In this document: piece by piece, positions 38,946-47,208 of the stretch
Layout: each line of letters starts with the position of its first letter
How positions within the stretch are numbered: the stretch's first letter is position 1
Assembly (NCBI RefSeq): GCF_036084755.1
Contig: NZ_CP107968.1
Span: forward strand, 682,001 to 746,000
Direction: 5' to 3'
Length of the DNA stretch: 64,000 nt
Origin: Streptomyces sp. NBC_00370
GTDB lineage: Bacteria > Actinomycetota > Actinomycetes > Streptomycetales > Streptomycetaceae
Position numbers and translations under genes: made by a program
Notes under the pieces: generated by a model
Told to the model about the DNA's origin: nothing
The model's database searches: none
What the model saw: only the letters and a program-made list of their open reading frames with translations

Positions 38946-39462
38946 CGAGGGTCCCGAGTTCGAACCCGACGACCCGCTGACCTACATCCTGCGGCCCACG
39001 TCCGACTACCTCCCGCCGCCGCCCGGCAGGTTCCGGGCGGTCCGCCGGGGTGCGGGCCGCCGCCGGATGCTGCGAACGGCGGCCGGGATCGGTGTGTCGG
39101 GCGCGGTCGCCGCCGCCGTCCTCGTCGCGCTGCCGCTCGGCGCGTCCTCGTCCCAGCCGCCCGCGTCCCCGACGGTCCCGCTGGCGCCGCCCGCGCCGAG
39201 CAGACCCACGCCGACGACGACCCGGCCGGTCGCACCGCCGCAGGCGACCCCGTCGGCGCGGCCCGAGCCCTCGGATCCCCGCCCGTCCGACCGGCCGAGG
39301 ACCGGCGCTCCCAGCTCCGCGCGTACGGCTGTCTCCGCACGGTCCGTCGCCCCGTCGGCCGCGCGCGGCCGCGCCGACACCACCGCGGGGGCGCAGCAGC
39401 CCCCGCGCGGCGAGCCGTCCCGGCCGCTGGAGGCACCGGGGGCCACCGCGGCGGGCCGCTGA
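38929..39462 (+). CDS. Pro/Ala-rich single-pass membrane protein, partner of the ECF sigma
   Basis: A 177-residue protein: about 45 cytoplasmic residues with an acidic start and a basic RRGAGRRRM stretch, one transmembrane helix (~52-70), then a long extracytoplasmic tail of Pro, Ser, Thr, Arg and Ala. TTG 38929 has AGGAG 6 bases upstream and lies inside the sigma gene, so translation is coupled. An atypical anti-sigma factor is the natural guess, but no HxxxCxxC anti-sigma motif is present and no function is recognised. Confidence 0.65.
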   Translation: MTTHSDEGPEFEPDDPLTYILRPTSDYLPPPPGRFRAVRRGAGRRRMLRTAAGIGVSGAVAAAVLVALPLGASSSQPPASPTVPLAPPAPSRPTPTTTRPVAPPQATPSARPEPSDPRPSDRPRTGAPSSARTAVSARSVAPSAARGRADTTAGAQQPPRGEPSRPLEAPGATAAGR

Positions 39463-39487
39463 CCGATGCGGCGAGTCCGCACGGTCT

Positions 39488-40468
39488 TCAGGCCAGCCGC
39501 TCCTTCTCGTCCTCGGTCCAGGTGCGGGTGTCCCGGGGTTCGACGTAGGGCTCCTTGCCCGCGGGGTAGCCGCCGGCGACCGCGCGCTGGCGGGCCAGTT
39601 CGGCGTCGAACTCCAGGCCGAGCAGGATCGCCAGATTGCTGATCCACAGCCACACCAGGAAGACGATCACGCCGGCGAGCGTCCCGTACGTCTTGTTGTA
39701 CGAGCTGAAGTTGGCCACGTAGAAGGCGAAGCCCGCCGAAGCGATCATCCAGAGCACCAGGGCGACAAGGCTGCCCGGGGTGATCCACCTGAAGCCGCGC
39801 CCCTTGGCGTTGGGCGAGGCCCAGTACAGGAGCGCGATCATGGCCGTGACCAACACGACCAGCACCGGCCATTTCGCGATCGACCAGACGGTCAGGGCCG
39901 AGTCGCCGATGCCGAGCGACGTGCCGACCTGCCGGGCCACGCCGCCGGTGAAGACGACGATCAGCGAACTGGCCACCGCGATCAGCATCAGGACCACGGT
40001 GATGGCGACGCGGACCGGGAGGACCTTCCACACCGGGCGCCCCTCGGGCACGTCGTAGACGACGTTCGACGTGCGGATGAACGCGGCGACGTACCCCGAG
40101 GCGGACCACACCGCCAGCAGCACACCCACCACGGCCAGGATCGAGCCGAGTCCGCCGTTGCCCTGCAACTGCCGTACCGCGTCGCTGACGATGTCCCGGG
40201 CGGAACCGGGGGTCAGCTGCTTGAGGTTGTCCAGGACCTGGTCGCTCGCCGACTGCCCGGCGAGCCCCAGCAGCGAGACGAGCACCAGCAGCGCGGGGAA
40301 CAGCGACAGCACGCTGTAGTACGTCAGAGCCGCTGCGCGGTCGCCGAGTTCGTCGACCTGGAACTCCTTGGCGGTGCCTTTCAGTACCGCCCACCACGAG
40401 CGCCTGGACAGTCCGGTCGGCTCGTCCGGTGCCCGCCGCTCGACCTGTTCGTCCGGCCCGGGACTCAC
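39488..40468 (-). CDS. YihY/BrkB-family inner membrane protein
   Basis: A 326-residue YihY (BrkB) protein with about six transmembrane helices and family motifs DRAAALTYYSVLSLFPALL, RTSNVVYDVPEGRP and FRWITPGSLVAL. The short cytoplasmic tail is charged. The function of the family is unresolved. GTG 40468 has AGGAGG 4 bases upstream and overlaps the TGA of the TPP enzyme (GTGA), so the two are translationally coupled, an unusual pairing. Confidence 0.9.
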   Translation of the reverse strand: MSPGPDEQVERRAPDEPTGLSRRSWWAVLKGTAKEFQVDELGDRAAALTYYSVLSLFPALLVLVSLLGLAGQSASDQVLDNLKQLTPGSARDIVSDAVRQLQGNGGLGSILAVVGVLLAVWSASGYVAAFIRTSNVVYDVPEGRPVWKVLPVRVAITVVLMLIAVASSLIVVFTGGVARQVGTSLGIGDSALTVWSIAKWPVLVVLVTAMIALLYWASPNAKGRGFRWITPGSLVALVLWMIASAGFAFYVANFSSYNKTYGTLAGVIVFLVWLWISNLAILLGLEFDAELARQRAVAGGYPAGKEPYVEPRDTRTWTEDEKERLA

Positions 40469-42288
40469 GCGTCCTCCTGGGTGCCCGGCCGGTCGTCGCG
40501 GTGCCGGTGACCGGGCAGCATCTCCTGCGCCTTGGACTTCAGTCCCTGCCGGATCATGCCCAGCCGGTCGCTGTCGCCCTTGACGATCGAGGAGGCCGCG
40601 GCCTCGATCTGGTCGAGATCGGCGTGCGGCGGGATCGGCGGCACGGCCGGGTCCGTACGGAAGTCGATCACGAAGGGTCGGTCGGCCGCGAGCGCGCGCT
40701 GCCACGCGTCTTCCACCTCACCGGGCTCCTCGACCCGTACGCCTTCGAGGCCGATGGAGCGGGCGAAGTCCGCGTACCGGACGTCGGGCAGCTCCTGCGA
40801 GGGGAGGAACTGCGGGGCGCCGGTCATGGCGCGCATCTCCCAGGTGACCTGGTTGAGGTCCTGGTTGTTGAGCACGGCGACGATCAGCCGCGGATCCTGC
40901 CACTCGGACCAGTACTTGGCGGCCGTGATGAGTTCGGCCATGCCGTTCATCTGCATCGCGCCGTCCCCGACGATGGCGATGGCCGGCCGGTCCGGGTGGG
41001 CGAACTTGGCGCCGATGGCGTACGGGACACCGGGGCCCATGGTGGCGAGCGTGCCGGACAGCGAGCCGCGCATCGCGCCGCGCAGCCGCAGATGCCTGGC
41101 GTACCAGTTCGCCGAGGAACCCGAGTCGGCGGTCAGGATCACGTTGTCCGGCAGGAGCGCGTCGAGTGCGTGCACGACGTACTCGGGATTGACGGGTTCG
41201 GCGTCCACGGCCGCGCGCCGCTGCATGACCTCCCACCAGCGGGCGGTGTCCTTCTCGATCTTCTTACGCCACTTGCCGTGCTTCTTCCGCTCCAGCTGCG
41301 GCAGCAGTGCCCTGAGCGTCTCGCGGGAGTCCCCCACGAGGTTGACCTCGAACGGGTAGCGCAGCCCGACCATGAACGGGTCGATGTCGATCTGCACCGC
41401 GCGCGCCTGGTCGAACTCCGGCAGGAACTGGCTGTACGGGAAGCTGGACCCGACCACGAGCAGCGTGTCGCAGTCCTGCATCAGCTCGTACGAGGGACGG
41501 GTGCCGAGCAGCCCGATCGAGCCGGTCACATACGGCAGTTCGTCGGACAGGACGTCCTTGCCGAGCAGCGCCTTGGCCACGCCGGCGCCGAGGACGTCGG
41601 CCAGTTCCTCGACCTCGGCGCGCGCGCCGCGCGCGCCCTGGCCGATCAGGACGGCGACCTTCTCGCCCGCGTTCAGCACCTCGGCGGCGCGGCTGATCTC
41701 CTCGGCGGCGGGGACCGGCGCGTACGAGCCGACACCGAGGCTGGAGGGCACCATCTTGAACGCGTGCGACGGCGGCGTGTAGTCCAGCTCCTGGACGTCG
41801 GCGGGGATGATGACGGCGGTGACGGTGCGCTTCGCGTAGGCGGTGCGCATGGCCCGGTCGATCACGTTCGGCAGCTGCTGGGGGACGGTCACCATCTCGC
41901 AGAAGTCGGAGGCGACGTCCTGGTACAGGCTCAGCAGGTCGACCTCCTGCTGGTACGAGCCGCCCATGGCGCTGCGGTTGGTCTGCCCGACGATCGCCAC
42001 CACCGGCACGTGGTCGAGCTTCGCGTCGTACAGACCGTTGAGCAGATGGATCGCGCCGGGCCCCGAGGTCGCGGCGCACACCCCGACCTTGCCGGAGAAC
42101 TTGGCGTAGCCGACCGCCTCGAAGGCGGACATCTCCTCGTGCCGGGACTGGATGAACGTGGGCTTGTTCCCGGCCCGCCCCCACGCGGCGAGGAGGCCGT
42201 TGATGCCGTCACCCGCGTAGGCGAAGACATGGTCGACGTCCCACTCGCGCAGCCGCTGGAGGATGAAGTCGGACACCTTGATCGACAC
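40465..42288 (-). CDS. thiamine pyrophosphate enzyme, pyruvate oxidase/dehydrogenase (PoxB-like)
   Basis: A 607-residue enzyme with the three TPP-enzyme domains: an N-terminal pyrimidine-binding domain with the catalytic Glu in IQSRHEEMSAFEA, a central domain (~190-330), and the PP domain with the metal motif GDGAMQMNG...LNNQD. It resembles pyruvate dehydrogenase (quinone), which decarboxylates pyruvate to acetate and passes electrons to the membrane; a closely related carboligase activity cannot be excluded. The C-terminus is rich in charged residues and could contact membrane. GTG 42288 has AAAGG upstream. It is coupled to the YihY protein. Confidence 0.85.
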   Translation of the reverse strand: MSIKVSDFILQRLREWDVDHVFAYAGDGINGLLAAWGRAGNKPTFIQSRHEEMSAFEAVGYAKFSGKVGVCAATSGPGAIHLLNGLYDAKLDHVPVVAIVGQTNRSAMGGSYQQEVDLLSLYQDVASDFCEMVTVPQQLPNVIDRAMRTAYAKRTVTAVIIPADVQELDYTPPSHAFKMVPSSLGVGSYAPVPAAEEISRAAEVLNAGEKVAVLIGQGARGARAEVEELADVLGAGVAKALLGKDVLSDELPYVTGSIGLLGTRPSYELMQDCDTLLVVGSSFPYSQFLPEFDQARAVQIDIDPFMVGLRYPFEVNLVGDSRETLRALLPQLERKKHGKWRKKIEKDTARWWEVMQRRAAVDAEPVNPEYVVHALDALLPDNVILTADSGSSANWYARHLRLRGAMRGSLSGTLATMGPGVPYAIGAKFAHPDRPAIAIVGDGAMQMNGMAELITAAKYWSEWQDPRLIVAVLNNQDLNQVTWEMRAMTGAPQFLPSQELPDVRYADFARSIGLEGVRVEEPGEVEDAWQRALAADRPFVIDFRTDPAVPPIPPHADLDQIEAAASSIVKGDSDRLGMIRQGLKSKAQEMLPGHRHRDDRPGTQEDA

Positions 42289-42430
42289 AGGTTGGCCTTT
42301 CGGTGCAATCGCGGGGCGGTGACGGAATCGTGGGGGTTGAGGATGCTGGCGACGTATGCCGCAGTACCCGCGATTCCCGGGGCCTAACGCGCGCTCGTCC
42401 GGCCGGGGGCCTCGGACGGGGGTGAATACT

Positions 42431-43282
42431 ATGGACGGTGGATGCGACGACGATCGGGCGTCGTTGCCGGAGGTGGACGCGATGGAGCCCGGCGATCTCG
42501 ACGGGGACGACGAGAGCGGTACCCGCCGGTCCGACGCGTACGCGCCGGAAGAGGCCGGCTCCGGCGGTCGTGACCGGCTCTTCCACGCGCTGGCCGTCGC
42601 GGTCGACGGCCGGGACGCGCAGGAGATTCCCGCCGCGCTGTGCAGGGCGTGCGTGGACGTGCTCGACATCACCGGCGCCTCGGTCTCCCTTTCGGGCGGG
42701 CCCGAGGTGCGCACGCTGTGGTGGTCGAGCAGTCCGGTGGCGGAGGCCCTGGCCGAGGCCCAGTACACGCTGGGGGACGGGCCGTGCCACAGCGCCCTCT
42801 CGCTCGCCGCTCCGGTGCTCGCCGGCGATCTCACCCAGGGCGTCGACGCGCGCCGCTGGCCCGTCTTCGCGCAGCGTGCCGTGGAGCTGGGGGTGCGGGC
42901 CGTCTTCTCCCTGCCGCTCGGCAGCGAGGCCATGACCGTCGGCACGCTCGATCTCTACCGGGAACAGCCGGGCAACCTCAGTGCGCGGGACATGGCCTTC
43001 GCGTTCCCCGCGGGGGACGCCATCACGCTGTCGCTGATGCGGCTGCACGCCGCGGACGTCGGCGCGGGGGCCGTCGGCGGACAGGACGTCAGTTCCTGGC
43101 TGGACGCGGCGCAGAGCGAGCACGAGGAAGTGCATTACGCGACGGGCATGGTGATGGTGCAGCTCGGCGTCGATCCGCAGTACGCCCTGGCCAGGCTGCG
43201 CGCGTACGCTTTCCTGGAGAGCCGGACGGTGACCGAGGTCGCCCGGGACGTCATCGCGCACAGAGTGATCCTCGACGAATAG
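42431..43282 (+). CDS. GAF-ANTAR RNA-binding regulator
   Basis: A 283-residue protein: an acidic N-terminal extension, a GAF domain (~50-195, with GDGPCHSALS) and a C-terminal ANTAR helical domain (~215-283, ATGMVMVQLGV and LRAYAFLESRTVTEVA). ANTAR domains bind paired RNA hairpins and prevent termination; the GAF domain should sense a ligand or redox state. GGGGGTGA lies 6 bases before ATG 42431. It is followed 42 bases later by a second GAF-ANTAR gene in the same direction. Confidence 0.87.
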   Translation: MDGGCDDDRASLPEVDAMEPGDLDGDDESGTRRSDAYAPEEAGSGGRDRLFHALAVAVDGRDAQEIPAALCRACVDVLDITGASVSLSGGPEVRTLWWSSSPVAEALAEAQYTLGDGPCHSALSLAAPVLAGDLTQGVDARRWPVFAQRAVELGVRAVFSLPLGSEAMTVGTLDLYREQPGNLSARDMAFAFPAGDAITLSLMRLHAADVGAGAVGGQDVSSWLDAAQSEHEEVHYATGMVMVQLGVDPQYALARLRAYAFLESRTVTEVARDVIAHRVILDE

Positions 43283-43324
43283 GCCCGTCACCGCGGCGCC
43301 GAAGACAGAGACGGTGGATCCGGC

Positions 43325-44101
43325 ATGAGCCGCCAGCAGCAGATCTCGGAGGCTTTTGTCAGCCTCACCGACACCTTCGCCCCTGGCGTGGATCCCCTGG
43401 TCCTCGTCGACCGGCTCGTCGACCACTGCGTACGGCTCACCGGCGCTGACGCCGCCGGAATCATGATGGTCACGGCACGCGCCGGGCTGCGGACGATGGC
43501 CGTGTCCGACGAGCGCGCCGATCTGCTGGAGATCTTCCAGCTGCAGACCGGCGAAGGCCCGTGCGTGGACTGTCTGCGGGACGGCCGGCCGGTGGACGCG
43601 GCGGACCTCGCCGAGCACGGGGACCGCTGGCCGGGGTTCGTACCGCTGGCGCGCGCCGCGGGATTCCGCAGCGCGCACGCCGTACCCGTACGGGTCAACA
43701 GCCAGGTGATCGGCGCGCTCAACCTGCTCGGCGCCGCGCCCCGCGCGCTCTGCGACGACGATCTGCGGCTCGCGGGCGCGCTCGCCGATGTCACGGCCGT
43801 CGCGCTGATGCAGTGGGAGGCCGAGCCGGTACGCCCGCAGGACGTCCTCACCCTGGTCCAGGCGGTCATCTCGGCGAAGGCGACGCTGGAGACGGCGAAG
43901 GGCATGCTCGCGGCCGACGGACTGCTGACCCCGGCCGAGGCCGCCGCCGCTCTGCGGGCGTACAGCTCGCGGCAGGGCAGACGCCCGAGCGAGATCGCCC
44001 AGGAACTCGTACACCGCACGCTCGACCCGGCCGCCGTGATCACGTCCCGGGCCGCAGTGGTCACGTCCCAAGAGGAACCCCGCACGCCGGACGCGACCTA
44101 G
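43325..44101 (+). CDS. second GAF-ANTAR RNA-binding regulator
   Basis: A 258-residue paralogue of the upstream protein: GAF domain (~20-165, with TGEGPCVDCLRDGRPV) and ANTAR domain (~175-235, TAKGMLAADGLLTPAEAAAALRAY). The Cys pair in GPCVDC could be redox-active or bind metal, but is not conserved in its neighbour. The C-terminus ends inside a long inverted repeat whose left arm provides the TAG stop. Confidence 0.87.
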   Translation: MSRQQQISEAFVSLTDTFAPGVDPLVLVDRLVDHCVRLTGADAAGIMMVTARAGLRTMAVSDERADLLEIFQLQTGEGPCVDCLRDGRPVDAADLAEHGDRWPGFVPLARAAGFRSAHAVPVRVNSQVIGALNLLGAAPRALCDDDLRLAGALADVTAVALMQWEAEPVRPQDVLTLVQAVISAKATLETAKGMLAADGLLTPAEAAAALRAYSSRQGRRPSEIAQELVHRTLDPAAVITSRAAVVTSQEEPRTPDAT

Positions 44102-44165
44102 GGAGTGTCCGCGAAGTCTCGTCTGGCCAAGGGCGGACGACGATACTTCGCGGACACTCCCTAGG
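44097..44165. repeat. 21-bp perfect inverted repeat at a convergent gene junction; terminator or MITE
   Basis: Arms 44097-44117 and 44145-44165 are perfectly complementary and flank a 27-base spacer that itself has a short TCGTC/GACGA complement. The arms contain GGGAGTGTCCGCG and supply the TAG stop of the GAF-ANTAR gene and the TAG stop of the opposing SsgA-like gene. The core 44101-44160 is bordered by TA on both sides, as expected for a miniature element of the IS630/Tc1 type; it would also serve as a bidirectional terminator. Confidence 0.75.
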
Positions 44166-44616
44166 GCTCCGACAGCAGCCGGGTGGTCAGCGCGTCCCAG
44201 TCCACGCCGTGCGCCTCGGTCTCCCTGGGCACCGAGGCGTACGTACGCTCCAGCCAGCGCCGCAGGCCGGCCCGGTCGATCTCGAAGAGGGCGTACGCCT
44301 CGCTCGGCCCGAGCCGCAGCCGCAGCTGTCCCTCGGCCCCCTGGCCGGGCGAGGGCCACGCCCGGACGGCGCCGATGCCGGAGAACACCCGGAGACCTGA
44401 GCTGAGCAGCTCACGCGAGAGGTGCCAGACGACCGGCGGCCGGCCGGCCGGGGTGAGGACCAGCGTCACGCCGAACGGGTCGGCGCGGTCGTAGCGGAAC
44501 CGCGCGAGCACCGGGACCCCGGCGTCCGGCAGACGCATCTGACGCACTGTCGTCACCAGGTCGGAGGGCTCCTGACCGCGCAGGCGTGTCGTGGCGGACG
44601 TCGGGCATCGGGTCAT
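44161..44616 (-). CDS. SsgA-like sporulation/cell division regulator (SALP)
   Basis: A 151-residue protein with the SsgA/SsgB core: VLARFRYDRADPFGVTLVL near residue 36, VVWHLSRELLSSGL, and the closing arm with ALFEIDRAGLRRWLERTY. SALPs are specific to sporulating actinomycetes and guide FtsZ ring placement, septation or cell wall turnover. Its stop lies in the inverted repeat shared with the opposing GAF-ANTAR gene. Confidence 0.87.
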   Translation of the reverse strand: MTRCPTSATTRLRGQEPSDLVTTVRQMRLPDAGVPVLARFRYDRADPFGVTLVLTPAGRPPVVWHLSRELLSSGLRVFSGIGAVRAWPSPGQGAEGQLRLRLGPSEAYALFEIDRAGLRRWLERTYASVPRETEAHGVDWDALTTRLLSEP

Positions 44617-44918
44617 GGAGCTTCCGTTTCAGCACGGCAGGACAAGGGCACCTTCTCGCGCGCCGTCGCCGCGCTGACCGCCGTTGGCGGAAGGCGATCG
44701 GTCTGCTGCCCCGGCAGGGCCGTTCCATACCCGTATGCCGGAAATTGTTCGCGCGGGCTCATCGTCGCGGTCGGCCGGTGGAAGCGTGTGGTGACGACAA
44801 CAATCGAACAACTACCGCCCGCAGTCGCCTAATTGCTCATATGATCTGAACGTTTCCGATCACTCCCGTCCCGGGAGCCCCACCATTTCGGGAAGGTTTC
44901 TATCTTCGTGGCCGTGGT
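44617..44918. promoter_or_regulatory. divergent intergenic region upstream of the conservon
   Basis: No convincing gene is present in these 302 bases. The half next to the conservon is relatively AT-rich (44818-44850, with CAATTG-like and CATATGATCTGAAC segments), which is where the conservon promoter should be. I could not fix -35 and -10 boxes with confidence. Confidence 0.35.
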
Positions 44919-46418
44919 TTGCGTGTACGTCAGAGTGTGGTCGCCGTGCTGAGCGGGACGGCCCGCCGGGCGGCCTGGTCAGTGATCGTCGTGGTCGTGG
45001 CGGCGGGGTGCGCCGCTCTCGCCGGCTGGGCGTTCCCCGAATCGGCGCGGCCGTTGCTGGCCGGCGTCTGTGCGGCGGCGTTCGTACTGGCGGTGGTCTG
45101 GGCGCTGTCGCTGCGTCACCGGCTCGCTTCGGTACGGGCGGAGTACGCGCGCGACCAGAGCACGGCGCAGGCCAGGGGCGCGGCGGTCGCCGCCCTGACG
45201 GCCGAGCTGCCGGCCGTCGTCGAACAGGTGCGTACGGGGCAGGAGCTGACCGGCCTCACCGGCAGATTCGCGCGGCCCGACGCCACCGGGGAGACCTTCG
45301 CGAGGGACATGGACGCGCTGGTCGCGTGGTTCGCCGAGAAGGGGCCCGCCGAGGCGGTCCGCCAGGAGCGGGCCATGCGGGACGCGGTGATGGCGGCCTT
45401 CGAGGCCGTCGCCCGTACGGTCCATCAGATGGCGACGGTGCAGCAGGAGGTCCTGGACCGGGTCGAACAGACGCTGAGCGATCCGCGGTTGATGGGCCCG
45501 GTCATGCAGGCCGACCACGCGGCGGCGCAGATGACCCGCAAGGCGCAGGTGCTGCTGGTGATGTGCGGGGTGTGGCCGGCCGTGCGGGAGTCGCGGCCCG
45601 TCTCGCTCTACGACTGCGTGCGGGGCGCGAAGTCGCGCATCCTGGAGTTCCAGCGGGTATCGGTGCACGGCGGCGAGTCGCTGTACGTGGCGCCGCCCGT
45701 GGTGGAGGGGCTGATGCACAGCATCGCCGAACTCCTGGAGAATGCCACGGTGTACTCCCCTTCCTCCACCCAAGTCGTCGTCACCGTACGGGAGGTGGCG
45801 GCCGGGGCTGTGGTGGAGATCGACGACGCCGGTCTCGGCATGCCGTACGACGTGCTGGAGCAGGCCACCGCGCAGCTGCGGGACGATCTGGACCTGACCC
45901 AGCTCGGCGCCGTACCCCGGCTCGGGCTTGCCTGCGTCGGGCGCTGGACGCGTGAACTGGGCTTCCGGGTGGAGCTTTCGAGTGCTTCGGCCTACGGCGG
46001 GACCCGAGCGGTGACGTTCGTGCCGCTGGCCCTGCTGACCGAACCCGCGGCCGTTTCCGCGCCGCCCCGGCCGATCGCCGAGGAGAGCGCTACAGCGGTT
46101 CCGGTGGCGGCGGCGGTGCAGACCCCGGGCGGGCTGCCCGTCAGGCGCAGCCGGCGCCGGGGAGCGGCCGCCGCCGCCCGTGCCAACGGATCGGCAGACG
46201 CCCCACCGCTGTCAGCCCCTGGCGACGCGGCGGAGGACGCCCCCGCCTGGTCGCCGGAGGCCGCAGCCGCTTCGATCTCCAGCGTCGTGGCCGGCACGCT
46301 GAAGGGCCGCAGGACCAACGCCGCGGGCGGCGGGGACGTCAGCGACAGCGACGAGACAGACAGCACAGCCGTGGACAGCGACGACGTACCTACACAGAAT
46401 GATGGAGGCCGGTCATGA
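44919..46418 (+). CDS. cvnA: conservon CvnA, histidine-kinase-like sensor
   Basis: A 499-residue protein with two N-terminal transmembrane helices (~15-36 and 43-62), a coiled helical linker, and a HATPase domain (~245-370) showing the N-box ELLENATVYSPSSTQV and G1 box DDAGLGM. A long Ala/Ser-rich, acidic tail follows. It lacks an obvious phosphorylatable His-box. CvnA proteins act with CvnB-D in a membrane complex that resembles eukaryotic G-protein receptor systems and influences development and antibiotic production. The start is TTG 44919, with GTG 44937 as a possible alternative. It overlaps cvnB by 4 bases. Confidence 0.9.
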   Translation: MRVRQSVVAVLSGTARRAAWSVIVVVVAAGCAALAGWAFPESARPLLAGVCAAAFVLAVVWALSLRHRLASVRAEYARDQSTAQARGAAVAALTAELPAVVEQVRTGQELTGLTGRFARPDATGETFARDMDALVAWFAEKGPAEAVRQERAMRDAVMAAFEAVARTVHQMATVQQEVLDRVEQTLSDPRLMGPVMQADHAAAQMTRKAQVLLVMCGVWPAVRESRPVSLYDCVRGAKSRILEFQRVSVHGGESLYVAPPVVEGLMHSIAELLENATVYSPSSTQVVVTVREVAAGAVVEIDDAGLGMPYDVLEQATAQLRDDLDLTQLGAVPRLGLACVGRWTRELGFRVELSSASAYGGTRAVTFVPLALLTEPAAVSAPPRPIAEESATAVPVAAAVQTPGGLPVRRSRRRGAAAAARANGSADAPPLSAPGDAAEDAPAWSPEAAAASISSVVAGTLKGRRTNAAGGGDVSDSDETDSTAVDSDDVPTQNDGGRS

Positions 46419-46846
46419 CCGGAATCGCCCGACTCCCCGACCTGGGCTGGATGTTGGAACCCCTGACCGCGCTGCCCGGCGTCCGGCACGCCGTCGTCCT
46501 GTCCGAGGACGGGCTGCTCCGTGGCCGGTCGTCCGCCGAGTCGGCGCCCGCCCTGGGCAAGGACACCGCGGACACGCTGTCGGCGGCCAGCGCCGCTCTG
46601 GCGGCGACCAGCAAGTCCACCGCCGCCCTGCTGTACGGGGAGGACGCGGCGGTGCGGCAGGTGATGGTGGAGTCCGATCGCGGCTTCGTGCTCTTCACCT
46701 CGGGCGGTGTCGGTGCGCAGTTGGGCGTCGCTGCCGAACTCGACGCGGACATGGGGCGGGTGGCCCATCAGATGCAGGTCCTGGTCGTGAAGATCAACGA
46801 GCACCTGAGCAGCCCCGCGCGGGAGCCGGTGAGCCCGTCGTCATGA
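46415..46846 (+). CDS. cvnB: conservon CvnB, roadblock/LC7 protein
   Basis: A 143-residue roadblock/LC7 fold: LPGVRHAVVLSEDGLLRG, a central helix, then a strand pair (QVMVESDRGFVLF) and a C-terminal helix. In bacteria these proteins work with small GTPases, here CvnD, and bind it directly in studied conservons. It overlaps both neighbours by 4 bases (ATGA), so the operon is tightly coupled. Confidence 0.93.
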   Translation: MTGIARLPDLGWMLEPLTALPGVRHAVVLSEDGLLRGRSSAESAPALGKDTADTLSAASAALAATSKSTAALLYGEDAAVRQVMVESDRGFVLFTSGGVGAQLGVAAELDADMGRVAHQMQVLVVKINEHLSSPAREPVSPSS

Positions 46847-47208
46847 CGGAACCGCAGGAACGGACCGTCCCTGCGATCCGGCCCTACGTCATCACCGGCG
46901 GCCGGGCGGACGCCGAGGGGCCGACGCTGTCCTGGGAGTCCCTGGTGGTCGCCGTCGACCCGGAGCAGCCGGCCGGGGCAGCGGCGTTACAGCCGGAGCA
47001 CCGCGACATCCTGGCGTACTGCCAGGGGCTGATCTCGGTCGGCGAGGTCGCGGCGTACATCGACCAGCCCCTGCCGGTCGTCCGGGTGCTGCTGTCCGAC
47101 CTTCTGACCTGGGGACTGATACTGACCCGTCCGCCCATTCGCCGGGCCGAACGCACCGACGTGAGCATGCTGCAAAGGATCCTGGATGGCCTCGAACAAC
47201 AAATCTGA
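46843..47208 (+). CDS. cvnC: conservon CvnC, DUF742 protein
   Basis: A 121-residue DUF742 protein with the typical opening IRPYVITGGRA and a winged-helix-like body (ILAYCQGLISVGEVAAYID, then VVRVLLSDLLTWGLI). ATG 46843 overlaps the cvnB stop. Its own 3' end overlaps cvnD by 23 bases. In conservons it bridges the sensor and the GTPase. Confidence 0.93.
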   Translation: MTEPQERTVPAIRPYVITGGRADAEGPTLSWESLVVAVDPEQPAGAAALQPEHRDILAYCQGLISVGEVAAYIDQPLPVVRVLLSDLLTWGLILTRPPIRRAERTDVSMLQRILDGLEQQI

